Shown one piece after another: positions 43,336 to 50,931 of a DNA stretch of 64,000 nucleotides. Source of the DNA: Pseudomonas prosekii (GTDB lineage: Bacteria > Pseudomonadota > Gammaproteobacteria > Pseudomonadales > Pseudomonadaceae); NCBI RefSeq assembly GCF_900105155.1, contig NZ_LT629762.1, forward strand, positions 1,860,001 to 1,924,000, given 5' to 3'. The notes under the pieces are model-generated. The model ran no database searches. It saw only the letters and a program-made list of their open reading frames with translations, and was not told the DNA's origin. The stretch's first letter is position 1. Each line of letters starts with the position of its first letter. The position numbers and the translations under genes were made by a program.

Positions 43336-44574
43336 ATGAAGCGTTCGGAGATTAAGCGCCGTCCGATGGCAGACACCACCCTGGCCAGCCTTGAGCCTGA
43401 AGCCAGCACCTACCGTGAACTGGATGGCGCCGGGCTCTATTTGCGAGTGAAGCCCACCGGCCAGAAGTCGTGGGAGCTGCGTTACAAAAAAGCCGATGGC
43501 AAATGGTCCTGGCTAGGCTTGGGAGGCTACGGCAAGGGCAGCCACCAGTTGACCGGCGAACAGGCACGTCAAAAGGCGGCAGAGCTACGTGACAGCACAA
43601 TGAAAGATGGCAGCATGCTCGCTACCCAGCGCGCTCAAAAAGCAGCGGAACGCGAAGCGGCTAACAACACTTTCGAGCATCTGGCGCGAGAGTGGTACGC
43701 CAACAAGCGCAAAGGCTGGAGTGCGGGTACTGCCACCCGAACCATCGGCGCCCTGGAACTGCATGTGTTTCCCGTCTTTGGTAAGCGGCCCTATCAAGGT
43801 GTTCTGCCAATGGAGTGGATGGAGTTTCTGCGCGGTATGGAGCAAACCGGGATTGTCGAGCAGACCAGCCGAGTACGCGGCATGTGCCGGGAAATTTACG
43901 ACCTGGCTCGCGTCACTGGCCGCGCTACTCACAATCCACTGGAGGGGCTGCACAAGTTCCTGCTTACCAAGCCAGCCGAGAACTATGCCCACGTTTCAAT
44001 CGACGAGTTGCCGCCTCTATTGCGAGCTATCAGAGCGTACCCAAGTGCGGCGGACGTTCGTATCGGCTTACACCTGCTGTCTATGCTCGCCTGTCGTCCG
44101 TCTGAACTGCGAGAAGCCCGGTGGGCTGAGTTCGATCTAGATGGAGGCCTGTGGACTGTTCCCGCTGAACGAATGAAGCGTCGTCGTGAACATGTGGTTC
44201 CCCTACCGCGCCAAGCCGTCGAACTGTTGCACGCTCTGCACAACCTCACCGGGGCTTATTTGCTGCTATTTCCTGGTCGCAGCGACACCACCAAACCGCG
44301 TTCCAATACCGTTTTTCTGATGGCACTGCGTCGCCTTGGCTACGAAGGTCGGCAGACCGGCCACGGATTCCGCCATATCGCCAGCACGATCCTCAATGAA
44401 CACGGCTTCGAGGAGAATCACATTGAAGCTCAGCTATCACACGTCAAAGACGGGATTGCAGGGGTGTACAACAAAGCGCAATACCTGGGCCAGCGCACGA
44501 CCATGATGCAGTGGTACGCCGACCACTTGGATGCGCTCGCCGCTGGAAACGTGGTGGCGTTCAAGCGCGCTTGA
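43336..44574 (+). CDS. int: P4-type tyrosine integrase
   Basis: The 412-residue site-specific recombinase should catalyse integration at ssrA. The N-terminal DUF4102-type arm-binding domain (MKRSEIKRRPMADTTLASLE, GLYLRVKPTGQKSWELRYKK) is followed by a SAM-like core domain and the catalytic domain with Arg254 (CRPSELREARW), His343 and Arg346 (GHGFRH) and nucleophile Tyr378 (GVYNKAQYL). All key residues are present, so it looks functional. It reads away from ssrA, 166 bases after the tmRNA, the standard layout. Confidence 0.93.
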   Translation: MKRSEIKRRPMADTTLASLEPEASTYRELDGAGLYLRVKPTGQKSWELRYKKADGKWSWLGLGGYGKGSHQLTGEQARQKAAELRDSTMKDGSMLATQRAQKAAEREAANNTFEHLAREWYANKRKGWSAGTATRTIGALELHVFPVFGKRPYQGVLPMEWMEFLRGMEQTGIVEQTSRVRGMCREIYDLARVTGRATHNPLEGLHKFLLTKPAENYAHVSIDELPPLLRAIRAYPSAADVRIGLHLLSMLACRPSELREARWAEFDLDGGLWTVPAERMKRRREHVVPLPRQAVELLHALHNLTGAYLLLFPGRSDTTKPRSNTVFLMALRRLGYEGRQTGHGFRHIASTILNEHGFEENHIEAQLSHVKDGIAGVYNKAQYLGQRTTMMQWYADHLDALAAGNVVAFKRA

Positions 44575-44625
44575 TAGCGAACTTCTGACACCCACACCTT
44601 CTATAACAAAACCGTAGGGAAACAC

Positions 44626-45435
44626 ATGGCAATCAAGCCACTTAAGCTCAAACGCTACATTTCTGAAGATGAAGCCGCACAACTTCTTTCTTTACTGATA
44701 GGTGAGAAAGTCAGTAGCGAAGATATGGCAGGGTACGCCTTGGAAGGAATTATTCCGGGGTATATGCAGTTTTCGCCAGTCGATTCTGAAACTTACCCTG
44801 ACGTAGTGTTCTCCCTTGCCGATGATGATCGATTCCCTGAGTACGATAAGGATCGTGGCGCCATGCAGGAATGGCTTTCCGTTATTCCATATCCGCTGCC
44901 TTACGATGGTTGGATAGAGGACAGCAATGGCACTAGGTGGCGGGTATTAGCAGGTAGGGCCGACTTCGGTGTTGATGAGATTAGACCTGACCATTATGTG
45001 CGAGTTTATTCACCTCACGAGATTTGCCAAGTAGCTGAGATCATGAACGATCCAACCGCTTGCCCGGAGTGGCCGGCGATCCTCCATTCACGCGGGCAGA
45101 CTTGGGACTTTTACGACTTATATGAGGAAGAGCTAGCTGGTAAAGATTTACCGGCCAAGACTTCGTATGTATTGAGTCCATTTAGGGAGTTCAACGATTA
45201 CATACCCACTGCCGATGGGCGCCAAACATTGGTAAGCACAGGGCCTATTGGAGAACGAAATATTAACTGGCAACTTGTGGTTGCTGGACTTTGGGAGCTG
45301 CTGCGCGATGACCAGAAAAAACAGGGAGCTGTTGCGGCGGAAATCGGTGAGCGCAAATGGAAAGGAGCGCGCAAAGACGATGTAAACCACGCCCTGAGGA
45401 TAGCAAAACAGGCTATGGAAACGCAGAATCAATAA
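44626..45435 (+). CDS. unknown protein, cargo position between integrase and AlpA
   Basis: The 269-residue acidic soluble protein starts MAIKPLKLKRYISEDEAAQL. No catalytic motif, signal peptide or membrane segment was recognised. The N-terminal part (SEDEAAQLLSLLIGEKVSSE) looks like a small helical, HTH-like module seen at the front of several Pseudomonas hypotheticals. The rest is rich in aromatics and Asp/Glu, with a Lys-rich helical C-terminus. The segment is visibly more A/T-rich than its neighbours, suggesting separate origin. It occupies the slot between integrase and AlpA where satellites often carry accessory genes. Function not assigned. Confidence 0.75.
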   Translation: MAIKPLKLKRYISEDEAAQLLSLLIGEKVSSEDMAGYALEGIIPGYMQFSPVDSETYPDVVFSLADDDRFPEYDKDRGAMQEWLSVIPYPLPYDGWIEDSNGTRWRVLAGRADFGVDEIRPDHYVRVYSPHEICQVAEIMNDPTACPEWPAILHSRGQTWDFYDLYEEELAGKDLPAKTSYVLSPFREFNDYIPTADGRQTLVSTGPIGERNINWQLVVAGLWELLRDDQKKQGAVAAEIGERKWKGARKDDVNHALRIAKQAMETQNQ

Positions 45436-45528
45436 TGTTGTTTGCAATGCAAGCAAATATTTTGCATTGCTATGAAAGGTGCGAGAAAGGTGCATAACGT
45501 AGCGGGCCTTAACCACACAGAGGCCCAT

Positions 45529-45783
45529 ATGCATCCGAATAATCCCCCTCCAAGCAAGGGGCTGATCCGTCAGCCCGCCCTCTGCCAATGGCTAGACGTG
45601 ACCCGCTCCGGCCTCGCCAAGCTCAGAGTGAAAGACCCATCATTCCCCAAGCCCATCAAAGACGGTGACTCCCGCCAAGCTGCCGCTTACTACGTCGTGG
45701 CCGAGGTAGAAGCCTGGCTGCAATCCAAGATTGCAGCCAGAGACAAAGTCCAAGTCGACCACCCTGGGGATGCGAAACAGTGA
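45529..45783 (+). CDS. alpA: AlpA-family regulator/excisionase-like protein
   Basis: The 84-residue product from ATG 45529 (MHPNNPPPSKGLIRQPALCQ) is a winged-helix MerR/AlpA type protein: WLDVTRSGLAKLRVKDPSFP matches the recognition helix and the usual 'FP.P' turn, and YYVVAEVEAWLQSK follows. AlpA proteins activate integrase or excision and act as master regulators of Gram-negative PICIs. A longer upstream frame lacks a ribosome site. The stop overlaps the first iteron-repeat region. Confidence 0.82.
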   Translation: MHPNNPPPSKGLIRQPALCQWLDVTRSGLAKLRVKDPSFPKPIKDGDSRQAAAYYVVAEVEAWLQSKIAARDKVQVDHPGDAKQ

Positions 45784-45800
45784 GCGGTCCGAATTTTAAA

Positions 45801-45878
45801 TGCTCCAGTCGTGCCCTTTTAGTGCAGTCGTGCCCATGCCCAAGGCTGGGCACTACTGAGGGCACAAGGGCACGACTG
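45801..45878 (+). repeat. 78-bp inverted repeat, left copy, with four 11-bp iteron-like units
   Basis: The unit contains CAGTCGTGCCC twice in direct orientation, then GGGCACTACTG and GGGCACGACTG inverted. It matches the reverse complement of 52334-52411 at 73 of 78 positions with no gap. It directly follows alpA. Structure and spacing recall the ori1/crr repeats of phage P4. Confidence 0.9.
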
Positions 45879-45959
45879 CCGAAATCGGTTGCCAGTGACA
45901 AAAATCACGGTTATCGTTTTGCTGTCGCTGCAAATTCAGCGACCGGGCGTCGCGGCCCG

Positions 45960-46346
45960 ATGAATCCAAGGCGCCACAGCGCCCACATTACGATTGCAGG
46001 CGCTTTTTTTGTGCCTGTATCTTCGCTTTATGGTGGCTGTGCGTGGGACACCTTCGGGTGTGCCGGTTTCCTTGATTCCCGGTCCGCGAACCCGCGCACA
46101 GCCGCCACCCTTCCTTGCTTCGCGGCAATAGGCGGCGGCTCCTCAAATCAAGGAGCGTCACCCGTGCTTAACCTTCTTTTTAGCCTCACTCCGCCCGAAA
46201 TCCAAAACAAAATCGAGCGTCACCGTGCCCGTGCTGTCGCCCAGCTCAAGAGCCAATCCAGCCTCAAAGTTCGTCACCAGCGTTACAACGCCGAAATGGC
46301 CCGCGCCCGGTTCTTTGAAGCCATGTTGGCCGGAGGCGCGCAATGA
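45960..46346 (+). CDS. Ash/Icd-like satellite frame, start uncertain
   Basis: An open frame of 128 codons from ATG 45960 encodes the motifs AGAFFVPVSSLYGGCAWDTF and GCAGFLDSRSANPRTAAT, then a basic helical tail (EIQNKIERHRARAVAQLKSQ). The first part recalls the Ash/Icd-like proteins that P4-type elements encode in their leader region; this is from memory. A GTG at 46164 with AAGGAG eight bases ahead would give a 60-residue protein of only the basic tail and may be the main product. The frame is open from 45780 but then runs through the repeat. Its stop overlaps the next start. Confidence 0.5.
   Translation: MNPRRHSAHITIAGAFFVPVSSLYGGCAWDTFGCAGFLDSRSANPRTAATLPCFAAIGGGSSNQGASPVLNLLFSLTPPEIQNKIERHRARAVAQLKSQSSLKVRHQRYNAEMARARFFEAMLAGGAQ
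45978..46010 (+). terminator. terminator-like hairpin inside the Ash-like leader
   Basis: AGCGCC (45978-45983) pairs with GGCGCT (45999-46004), followed by seven T residues in total. It lies in the long leader ahead of the replication genes, where P4 has its immunity RNA and early termination sites. Confidence 0.55.
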
Positions 46347-46630
46347 AACATCTGACTACTACCGAAGTTCGTTTTATCTCTCCTGCCCACGCACACAAAA
46401 AACAAGAGCTGTTTAGCGTTAACCCTAACGTCGACGCTCAAAACGCTTTGCATATCGCTTCGGATCTTCTTGCCAGCGTGATGGATAGCCTCGCTGATGC
46501 AGCTTCTGGGGAAATCCCACTTGAGGGCAATAACGCCTTTATGGTGACCCACACAGTTGAAAGCGCCAGAGCCGCGCTTAATTCCGTGCTGTGGAAGTTG
46601 GAAATTAACGACCTCAATTCAGGGGCGTAA
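46343..46630 (+). CDS. small helical protein, DUF3077-like
   Basis: The 95-residue protein starts MKHLTTTEVRFISPAHAHKK. The stretch LFSVNPNVDAQNALHIASDL, followed by VESARAALNSVLWKLEI, resembles the DUF3077/DUF6124 group of Pseudomonas helical proteins (compare the gene at 54869 in this window). It overlaps the frame before it by four bases and lies two bases from the primase zinc protein. Function unknown; the family link is by eye. Confidence 0.6.
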   Translation: MKHLTTTEVRFISPAHAHKKQELFSVNPNVDAQNALHIASDLLASVMDSLADAASGEIPLEGNNAFMVTHTVESARAALNSVLWKLEINDLNSGA

Positions 46631-46632
46631 TC

Positions 46633-47043
46633 ATGAAAACCTCTAATCAGCGCCAAGTTGCGCTAGCGGGATCGGCTTGCCTGGATAAAGTGCTTAGTTG
46701 CCTCGACAAAGTTAAAGTTGCCGGCACTAGTAAGTGGAAAGCGTGTTGCCCTGCACATGACGACAAGTCTCCCAGCCTCGCCATAACTGAAACATCAGAC
46801 GGTACTGTTTTGCTCAAGTGCTGGGCCGGATGTACGGCGCAGGACATTGTTTCGGCTATCGGTTTGGAATTGCGCGATCTATTCCCAGGAGTAAAGCGCG
46901 AACGCCGCGGCCCCAGTGCTGCCGCGATTAAACATGAGCGCGTCATATACCTAATCGGAAAGTCAATGCTCGATGACGGAAAGTTGTTTGGCGACGATCT
47001 ACAGCGCTTCAACCTCGCCAAGCTGCGCCTGGGGGTCAAATGA
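46633..47043 (+). CDS. stand-alone CHC2-type primase zinc-binding protein
   Basis: The 136-residue protein has the DNA primase zinc signature: C39-P-A-H42 (CCPAHDDKSPSLAI), then C63-W-A-G-C67 (LLKCWAGCTAQDIVSAIGLE). In P4 alpha and phage primases this module precedes a Toprim or primase catalytic domain; here the protein ends soon after, with no catalytic part. The stop overlaps the ATPase start (ATGA), so the pair may work as a split primase-helicase. It may recognise the initiation site while a host or helper primase synthesises. Confidence 0.8.
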   Translation: MKTSNQRQVALAGSACLDKVLSCLDKVKVAGTSKWKACCPAHDDKSPSLAITETSDGTVLLKCWAGCTAQDIVSAIGLELRDLFPGVKRERRGPSAAAIKHERVIYLIGKSMLDDGKLFGDDLQRFNLAKLRLGVK

Positions 47044-48212
47044 GCGCTCAAGATCTTTATGCGGATCAGTGGGCGAAGGCCGACAGCCCCACAGTATGGA
47101 AAGTTAATGCCGTGTGCGCGGCGAGCATCAAGCCGGTGGCCATTCGCTGGTTGTGGCCAGGTTGGCTGGCAAAAGGAAAATTGCACATTTTGGCGGGAGC
47201 GGGCGGCACGGGGAAAACCACGTTGCTGCTTAGCCTGATCGCAACCATTACCACGGGTGGCCGTTGGCCGGACGGCAGCCGTTGCAATGAGCCCGGTAAC
47301 GCCCTGATCTGGTCAAGCGAGGACGACATAGGCGATACGTTAGCGCCTCGACTGACCGCTGCTGGCGCTGACATGAGTCGGGTTTACTTCATTGATGGCC
47401 GCGTTAATGCCCAAGGCGACGCTGACTCGTTCGACCCGGCAAACGATATTGCCTTGCTTAGGGCAACAGCAAATGAAATAGGAGGTGTATCGCTGCTGAT
47501 GATCGACCCCATTGTCAGCGCGGTGAAGGGCGATATGCACAAAGCCAATGACGTGCGTCGAGGCCTACAAGGCGTGGTGGACTTTGCCGAGCAAAACCTC
47601 TGTGCAGTGGTGGGAATATCCCACTTTGCCAAGGGCGGCGCCGGATCATCGCCAGCAGATCGAGTGATAGGCTCACAGGCGTTTTCAGCGCTGGCCAGGA
47701 CAGTGCTCGTAGCAGCCAAGCAGGAAAGATCCGACGTGCGCGTGCTGGCGCGGGCGAAGTCGAACATCGGCACCGATGAGGGTGGCGTTTCTTACACCAT
47801 CGAGCCCTGCGACATCGAGGGCGGGATCGAGACCACACGGGTGCAATGGGGTGATGTGATCGAGGGGAGCGCCCGCGACATCCTTAGCGATGTAGAAGCC
47901 TGCGACGAAGAGCGCCTGGATGACAGTGACAATCCAGCGGAGGCCTTGCGGCGAATCCTCAGCGCTGGGCCACTGACGGGAAAAGAAGCGAAAAACCTGA
48001 TGGTGGGCAACGGGTATACGCAAAAACAGATCAGGAATGCGCGAGAAAATCTGTCGGTCACTACTGCCAGGGCTGGGTTTGGTGCAGACACCGTAGTCAC
48101 CTGGTCACTCCCTCAAGCGACGGGTGATTACGCGGCCTTTCCTCACAGGGGAAAGCCAGCAATAGATGCCCCCGTGGAAGCCGAGCTGAGTGTGGATGAG
48201 GTGGCGATATGA
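47040..48212 (+). CDS. RepA-type AAA ATPase (RecA-fold helicase)
   Basis: The 390-residue protein has Walker A GAGGTGKT at 53-60, a Walker B-like LLMIDPIVSAV near 160, a sensor segment GISHFAKGGAGSSPADRVIG and an arginine-containing ARAKSN. This is typical of RepA/RSF1010-type hexameric helicases (AAA_25) on plasmids and satellites. The C-terminal third has a helical DNA-binding-like part (AEALRRILSAGPLTGKEAKN). It should drive replication of the excised island together with the zinc protein upstream. Confidence 0.85.
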   Translation: MSAQDLYADQWAKADSPTVWKVNAVCAASIKPVAIRWLWPGWLAKGKLHILAGAGGTGKTTLLLSLIATITTGGRWPDGSRCNEPGNALIWSSEDDIGDTLAPRLTAAGADMSRVYFIDGRVNAQGDADSFDPANDIALLRATANEIGGVSLLMIDPIVSAVKGDMHKANDVRRGLQGVVDFAEQNLCAVVGISHFAKGGAGSSPADRVIGSQAFSALARTVLVAAKQERSDVRVLARAKSNIGTDEGGVSYTIEPCDIEGGIETTRVQWGDVIEGSARDILSDVEACDEERLDDSDNPAEALRRILSAGPLTGKEAKNLMVGNGYTQKQIRNARENLSVTTARAGFGADTVVTWSLPQATGDYAAFPHRGKPAIDAPVEAELSVDEVAI

Positions 48213-48505
48213 GCACCACGATCGACTATTTAGCGCAGTGCGGCTTGTCGGCACGCCAGAAGGGAAATCGGGTGGTGGTATCGCCCAGGTCGCGGGTCAC
48301 GGATGACCTGCAAAAATATATCCGCGCACATCGTCTTGAGTTGCTGGCCGAGCTGGCAGCGAATGATGGGATTGAGCGCCGCTGCCACTGGAGAGTAGTT
48401 CTGGGCGAAAGACCTATATGCACGATGGTGGGTGTACCCGTTACGCGTAACGAAGCACTGGCTGAGGTTCGTTGGCGCTGGCCTGATGCGGAGGTGACAC
48501 CGTGA
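48209..48505 (+). CDS. small protein with TubC-docking-like N-terminus
   Basis: The 98-residue product (MSTTIDYLAQCGLSARQKGN) starts with the pattern 'L..CG......G..+.V.P...+TD.L...I+.H+.ELL', known from small phage and plasmid proteins related to TubC_N docking domains. The C-terminal part is VPVTRNEALAEVRWRWPDAE. It overlaps the ATPase stop (ATGA) and the next GTG start. It may be a replication accessory protein; no function is established. Confidence 0.65.
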   Translation: MSTTIDYLAQCGLSARQKGNRVVVSPRSRVTDDLQKYIRAHRLELLAELAANDGIERRCHWRVVLGERPICTMVGVPVTRNEALAEVRWRWPDAEVTP

Positions 48506-48729
48506 GTGTTGAGGACGAAATCTACACCCGTTTGCAGCAGATGGATGTTGCTCCCCTGCTTGGCGGCCTGGTGCCGGAGAACGCCACCGCCAAGCTGCTG
48601 GGATACACACCTTCATACTTCCGCCAAATGGCGTCAGCTGGTCAATCGCCACTTCCCTACGTCCGCCGAGGTAATCGAAGGTTTTATAAAATCGCAGATA
48701 TCAGCAAATTCGTTACGGAAACCGCATAA
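48502..48729 (+). CDS. small DNA-binding (MerR/excisionase-like) protein
   Basis: The 75-residue product starts at GTG 48502 behind GGAGGTGAC. It contains a winged-helix-like pattern (ATAKLLGYTPSYFRQMASAG, then YVRRGNRRFYKIADISKFV) as in AlpA/Xis helix-turn-helix proteins. Its place before the capsid gene suggests a control role, possibly of late gene expression or excision by the second recombinase. Confidence 0.65.
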   Translation: MSVEDEIYTRLQQMDVAPLLGGLVPENATAKLLGYTPSYFRQMASAGQSPLPYVRRGNRRFYKIADISKFVTETA

Positions 48730-48834
48730 AAACGAAGATTTACCGCGTTGAGCGGCCATGGCTGTTTCTCCAATGTGTGCGTTCTCACATTGCTGACATT
48801 TATCAGCAGTTCAGAAAGCTTACGGAGAAACCCC

Positions 48835-49062
48835 ATGGCCGAAAAACGCATGACTATTCACCTGGACGAAGACTGCATTCGCAACCTCGAACAACTCAAA
48901 CGCCGCCTTGATGCCGAAGCCGGTGAGCACTCCCCAATGTTCTCTCTGCCCGCCCTGGCCCGCCACGCTATCCGCAAGTGGTGCGACCATGTCGCCGCTC
49001 CCATGCCGCGCCCCTGGGAACAACAACCCGCTAGCGATGACGACGCCAGCAGCGAGGGCTGA
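48835..49062 (+). CDS. small ribbon-helix-helix-like protein
   Basis: The 75-residue product from ATG 48835 (ACGGAGAAA upstream) begins MAEKRMTIHLDEDCIRNLEQ, a beta-strand plus helix pattern typical of ribbon-helix-helix DNA-binding proteins. It continues RRLDAEAGEHSPMFSLPALA with an acidic tail. It ends two bases before the capsid gene and may regulate it. Confidence 0.6.
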   Translation: MAEKRMTIHLDEDCIRNLEQLKRRLDAEAGEHSPMFSLPALARHAIRKWCDHVAAPMPRPWEQQPASDDDASSEG

Positions 49063-49064
49063 GC

Positions 49065-50903
49065 ATGGACATTCAAATCTATGACGTGATCGACGAAGTC
49101 ACCGCTCAAAAGGTCAAGGCCATGGTGGTCGGCCAACTGCCGCTAACCGTCCATATCAATAGCCCTGGCGGCAGCGTAACCGACGCCCTGGCGATCTACA
49201 GCATCCTGAATAAACACCAGGGCCATGTCACTGCCGTCGTCGATGGTTTGTGTGCCAGTGCGGCCACAATCGTGGCGCTGGCCGCCGATGAAATCGTGAT
49301 GGCCGAGCACAGCTTGATGATGGTTCACAACCCGTGGACTGTTACATCTGGCGATGCCACCAAGATGCGCAAAACTGCCGACACGCTTGACATGGCCAGC
49401 CGCGAAATGGCCGCGCTTTATACCGCGCGAACGGGCCTTAGCGGAGAAAAGGTCGTGGCAATCATGAGTGCCGAAACATGGTTCAACGCCTATGAAGCCG
49501 TCGACGCTGGTTTTGCCCATCGTGTAGATAACGCCGAGCGCGGCAAGCCACGTTTGGCAGCGACGGCCATGTCATTCCTGGCCACCGTTGTTCAGGCGCC
49601 AGAAGCCGCAACGCAATCTCTCCAGCGGCTAACCGACAGCCGCGAAGCCCACCGCCAAAAGCTCAACGCACTTATCGGGTCTTTTGCAGGCCACGAAAGC
49701 ATTCAGCGTCTACAAGCGAGTAAAGAATTCATGACCTACACCACCGCTCAAGTCCGCGAAAAACTGTTGGTAGCGTTGGGCGAAGGAACCACTCCGATCA
49801 GTGGCCTGCGCACCGACACGTTCGCCCATGCAGGTAATGGCAACATTGTCCGTGACGGCATGATCGATGCACTGAGCACTCGCCTGGGTATCGCTCAAGC
49901 TCAGGATGCCAACAACCCTTATCGAACCATGACCTTGGCTGAGATGGCTCGCGCGTCTCTCACCGAACGTGGTGTAGGCGTGGCCAGTTACGGCTCGAAA
50001 ATGCAGTTGGTGGGGGCAGCCTTTACACACACCACCAGCGACTTCGGTAATGTGCTGATGAGCGTTTCCGAAAAAGCCATGCTGCGGGGCTGGGAGTCCA
50101 GCGGCGAGACGTTCCAACGCTGGACCAAAAAAGGCTCGCTGAGCAACTTCAACCCCGCGCGCCGAGTTGGCATGTCCGGCTTCCCAACGCTGCCTAAAGT
50201 CCTCGAAGGGGCTGAGTACAAATACGTTACCTGCAACGACCGGGGCGCACCGATCGCTCTCGCGACCTATGGCGGACTGTTCAGCATTACCCGCCAGGCG
50301 ATCATCAATGATGACTTGAGCGCATTCAGCGCGCTTCCTGCCCACCTGGGCCGTTCGGCAAGCCGCACCATTGGCGACTTGGTTTATTCAGTGCTGACCA
50401 CCAACGCGGCCTTCGTCGACGGCAAGCCACTGTTCAGTGCCGATCACGGCAACATCGACGAAACCGGTGCCGCTATGTCCCCTGCGATCCTGGGCGAACT
50501 GCGCCGCAAGATGCGCTTGCAGAAAGATGACTTCGATACAGCGCTGAATATCTCACCCGCTTTTGTCATTGTCCCGGCCGGCCTTGAGTCAGCCGCCATG
50601 CAGGTGCTGAACAGTACGTCGGTGCCAGGGCCAGAGACCAACAGCGGAATCGCCAACCCTGTCAGCAAGATGGGCCAGCTCATCGTCGAAAGCCGACTGG
50701 ATCGACTGTCTACACCGTACTGGTTCGTCGCGGCGGAGCAAGGGTCGGACACCATCGAAGTGGCCTACCTGGAGGGCGTCGACACACCTTATTTGGAGGA
50801 GCAGGTAGGGTGGTCTGTGGACGGTGTTAGCCTCAAGGTGCGTATCGATGCCGGTGTGGCTCCGCTGGATTATCGCGGCCTGGCTCGCGCGAAAGCCGTC
50901 TAA
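49065..50903 (+). CDS. ClpP-like prohead protease fused to HK97-type major capsid protein
   Basis: The 612-residue protein has an S14-type protease at about 1-190: oxyanion segment INSPGGSVTDALAIYSIL, catalytic Ser65 in GLCASAATIV, His88 in LMMVHNP, and a later Asp in the AYEAVDAGFAHRV region. A short helical linker at about 190-230 resembles a delta/scaffold domain. From about 235 to the end it is an HK97-fold capsid subunit (LAEMARASLTERGVGV, ITRQAIINDDLSAFSALPAH, PYWFVAAEQGSDTIEVAYLE). Such fusions occur in siphophages. Here there is no portal, terminase or tail gene beside it, so particles would need helper functions. Confidence 0.88.
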   Translation: MDIQIYDVIDEVTAQKVKAMVVGQLPLTVHINSPGGSVTDALAIYSILNKHQGHVTAVVDGLCASAATIVALAADEIVMAEHSLMMVHNPWTVTSGDATKMRKTADTLDMASREMAALYTARTGLSGEKVVAIMSAETWFNAYEAVDAGFAHRVDNAERGKPRLAATAMSFLATVVQAPEAATQSLQRLTDSREAHRQKLNALIGSFAGHESIQRLQASKEFMTYTTAQVREKLLVALGEGTTPISGLRTDTFAHAGNGNIVRDGMIDALSTRLGIAQAQDANNPYRTMTLAEMARASLTERGVGVASYGSKMQLVGAAFTHTTSDFGNVLMSVSEKAMLRGWESSGETFQRWTKKGSLSNFNPARRVGMSGFPTLPKVLEGAEYKYVTCNDRGAPIALATYGGLFSITRQAIINDDLSAFSALPAHLGRSASRTIGDLVYSVLTTNAAFVDGKPLFSADHGNIDETGAAMSPAILGELRRKMRLQKDDFDTALNISPAFVIVPAGLESAAMQVLNSTSVPGPETNSGIANPVSKMGQLIVESRLDRLSTPYWFVAAEQGSDTIEVAYLEGVDTPYLEEQVGWSVDGVSLKVRIDAGVAPLDYRGLARAKAV

Positions 50904-50931
50904 GTTTCTCACCTATACGAAGCCATCACCT

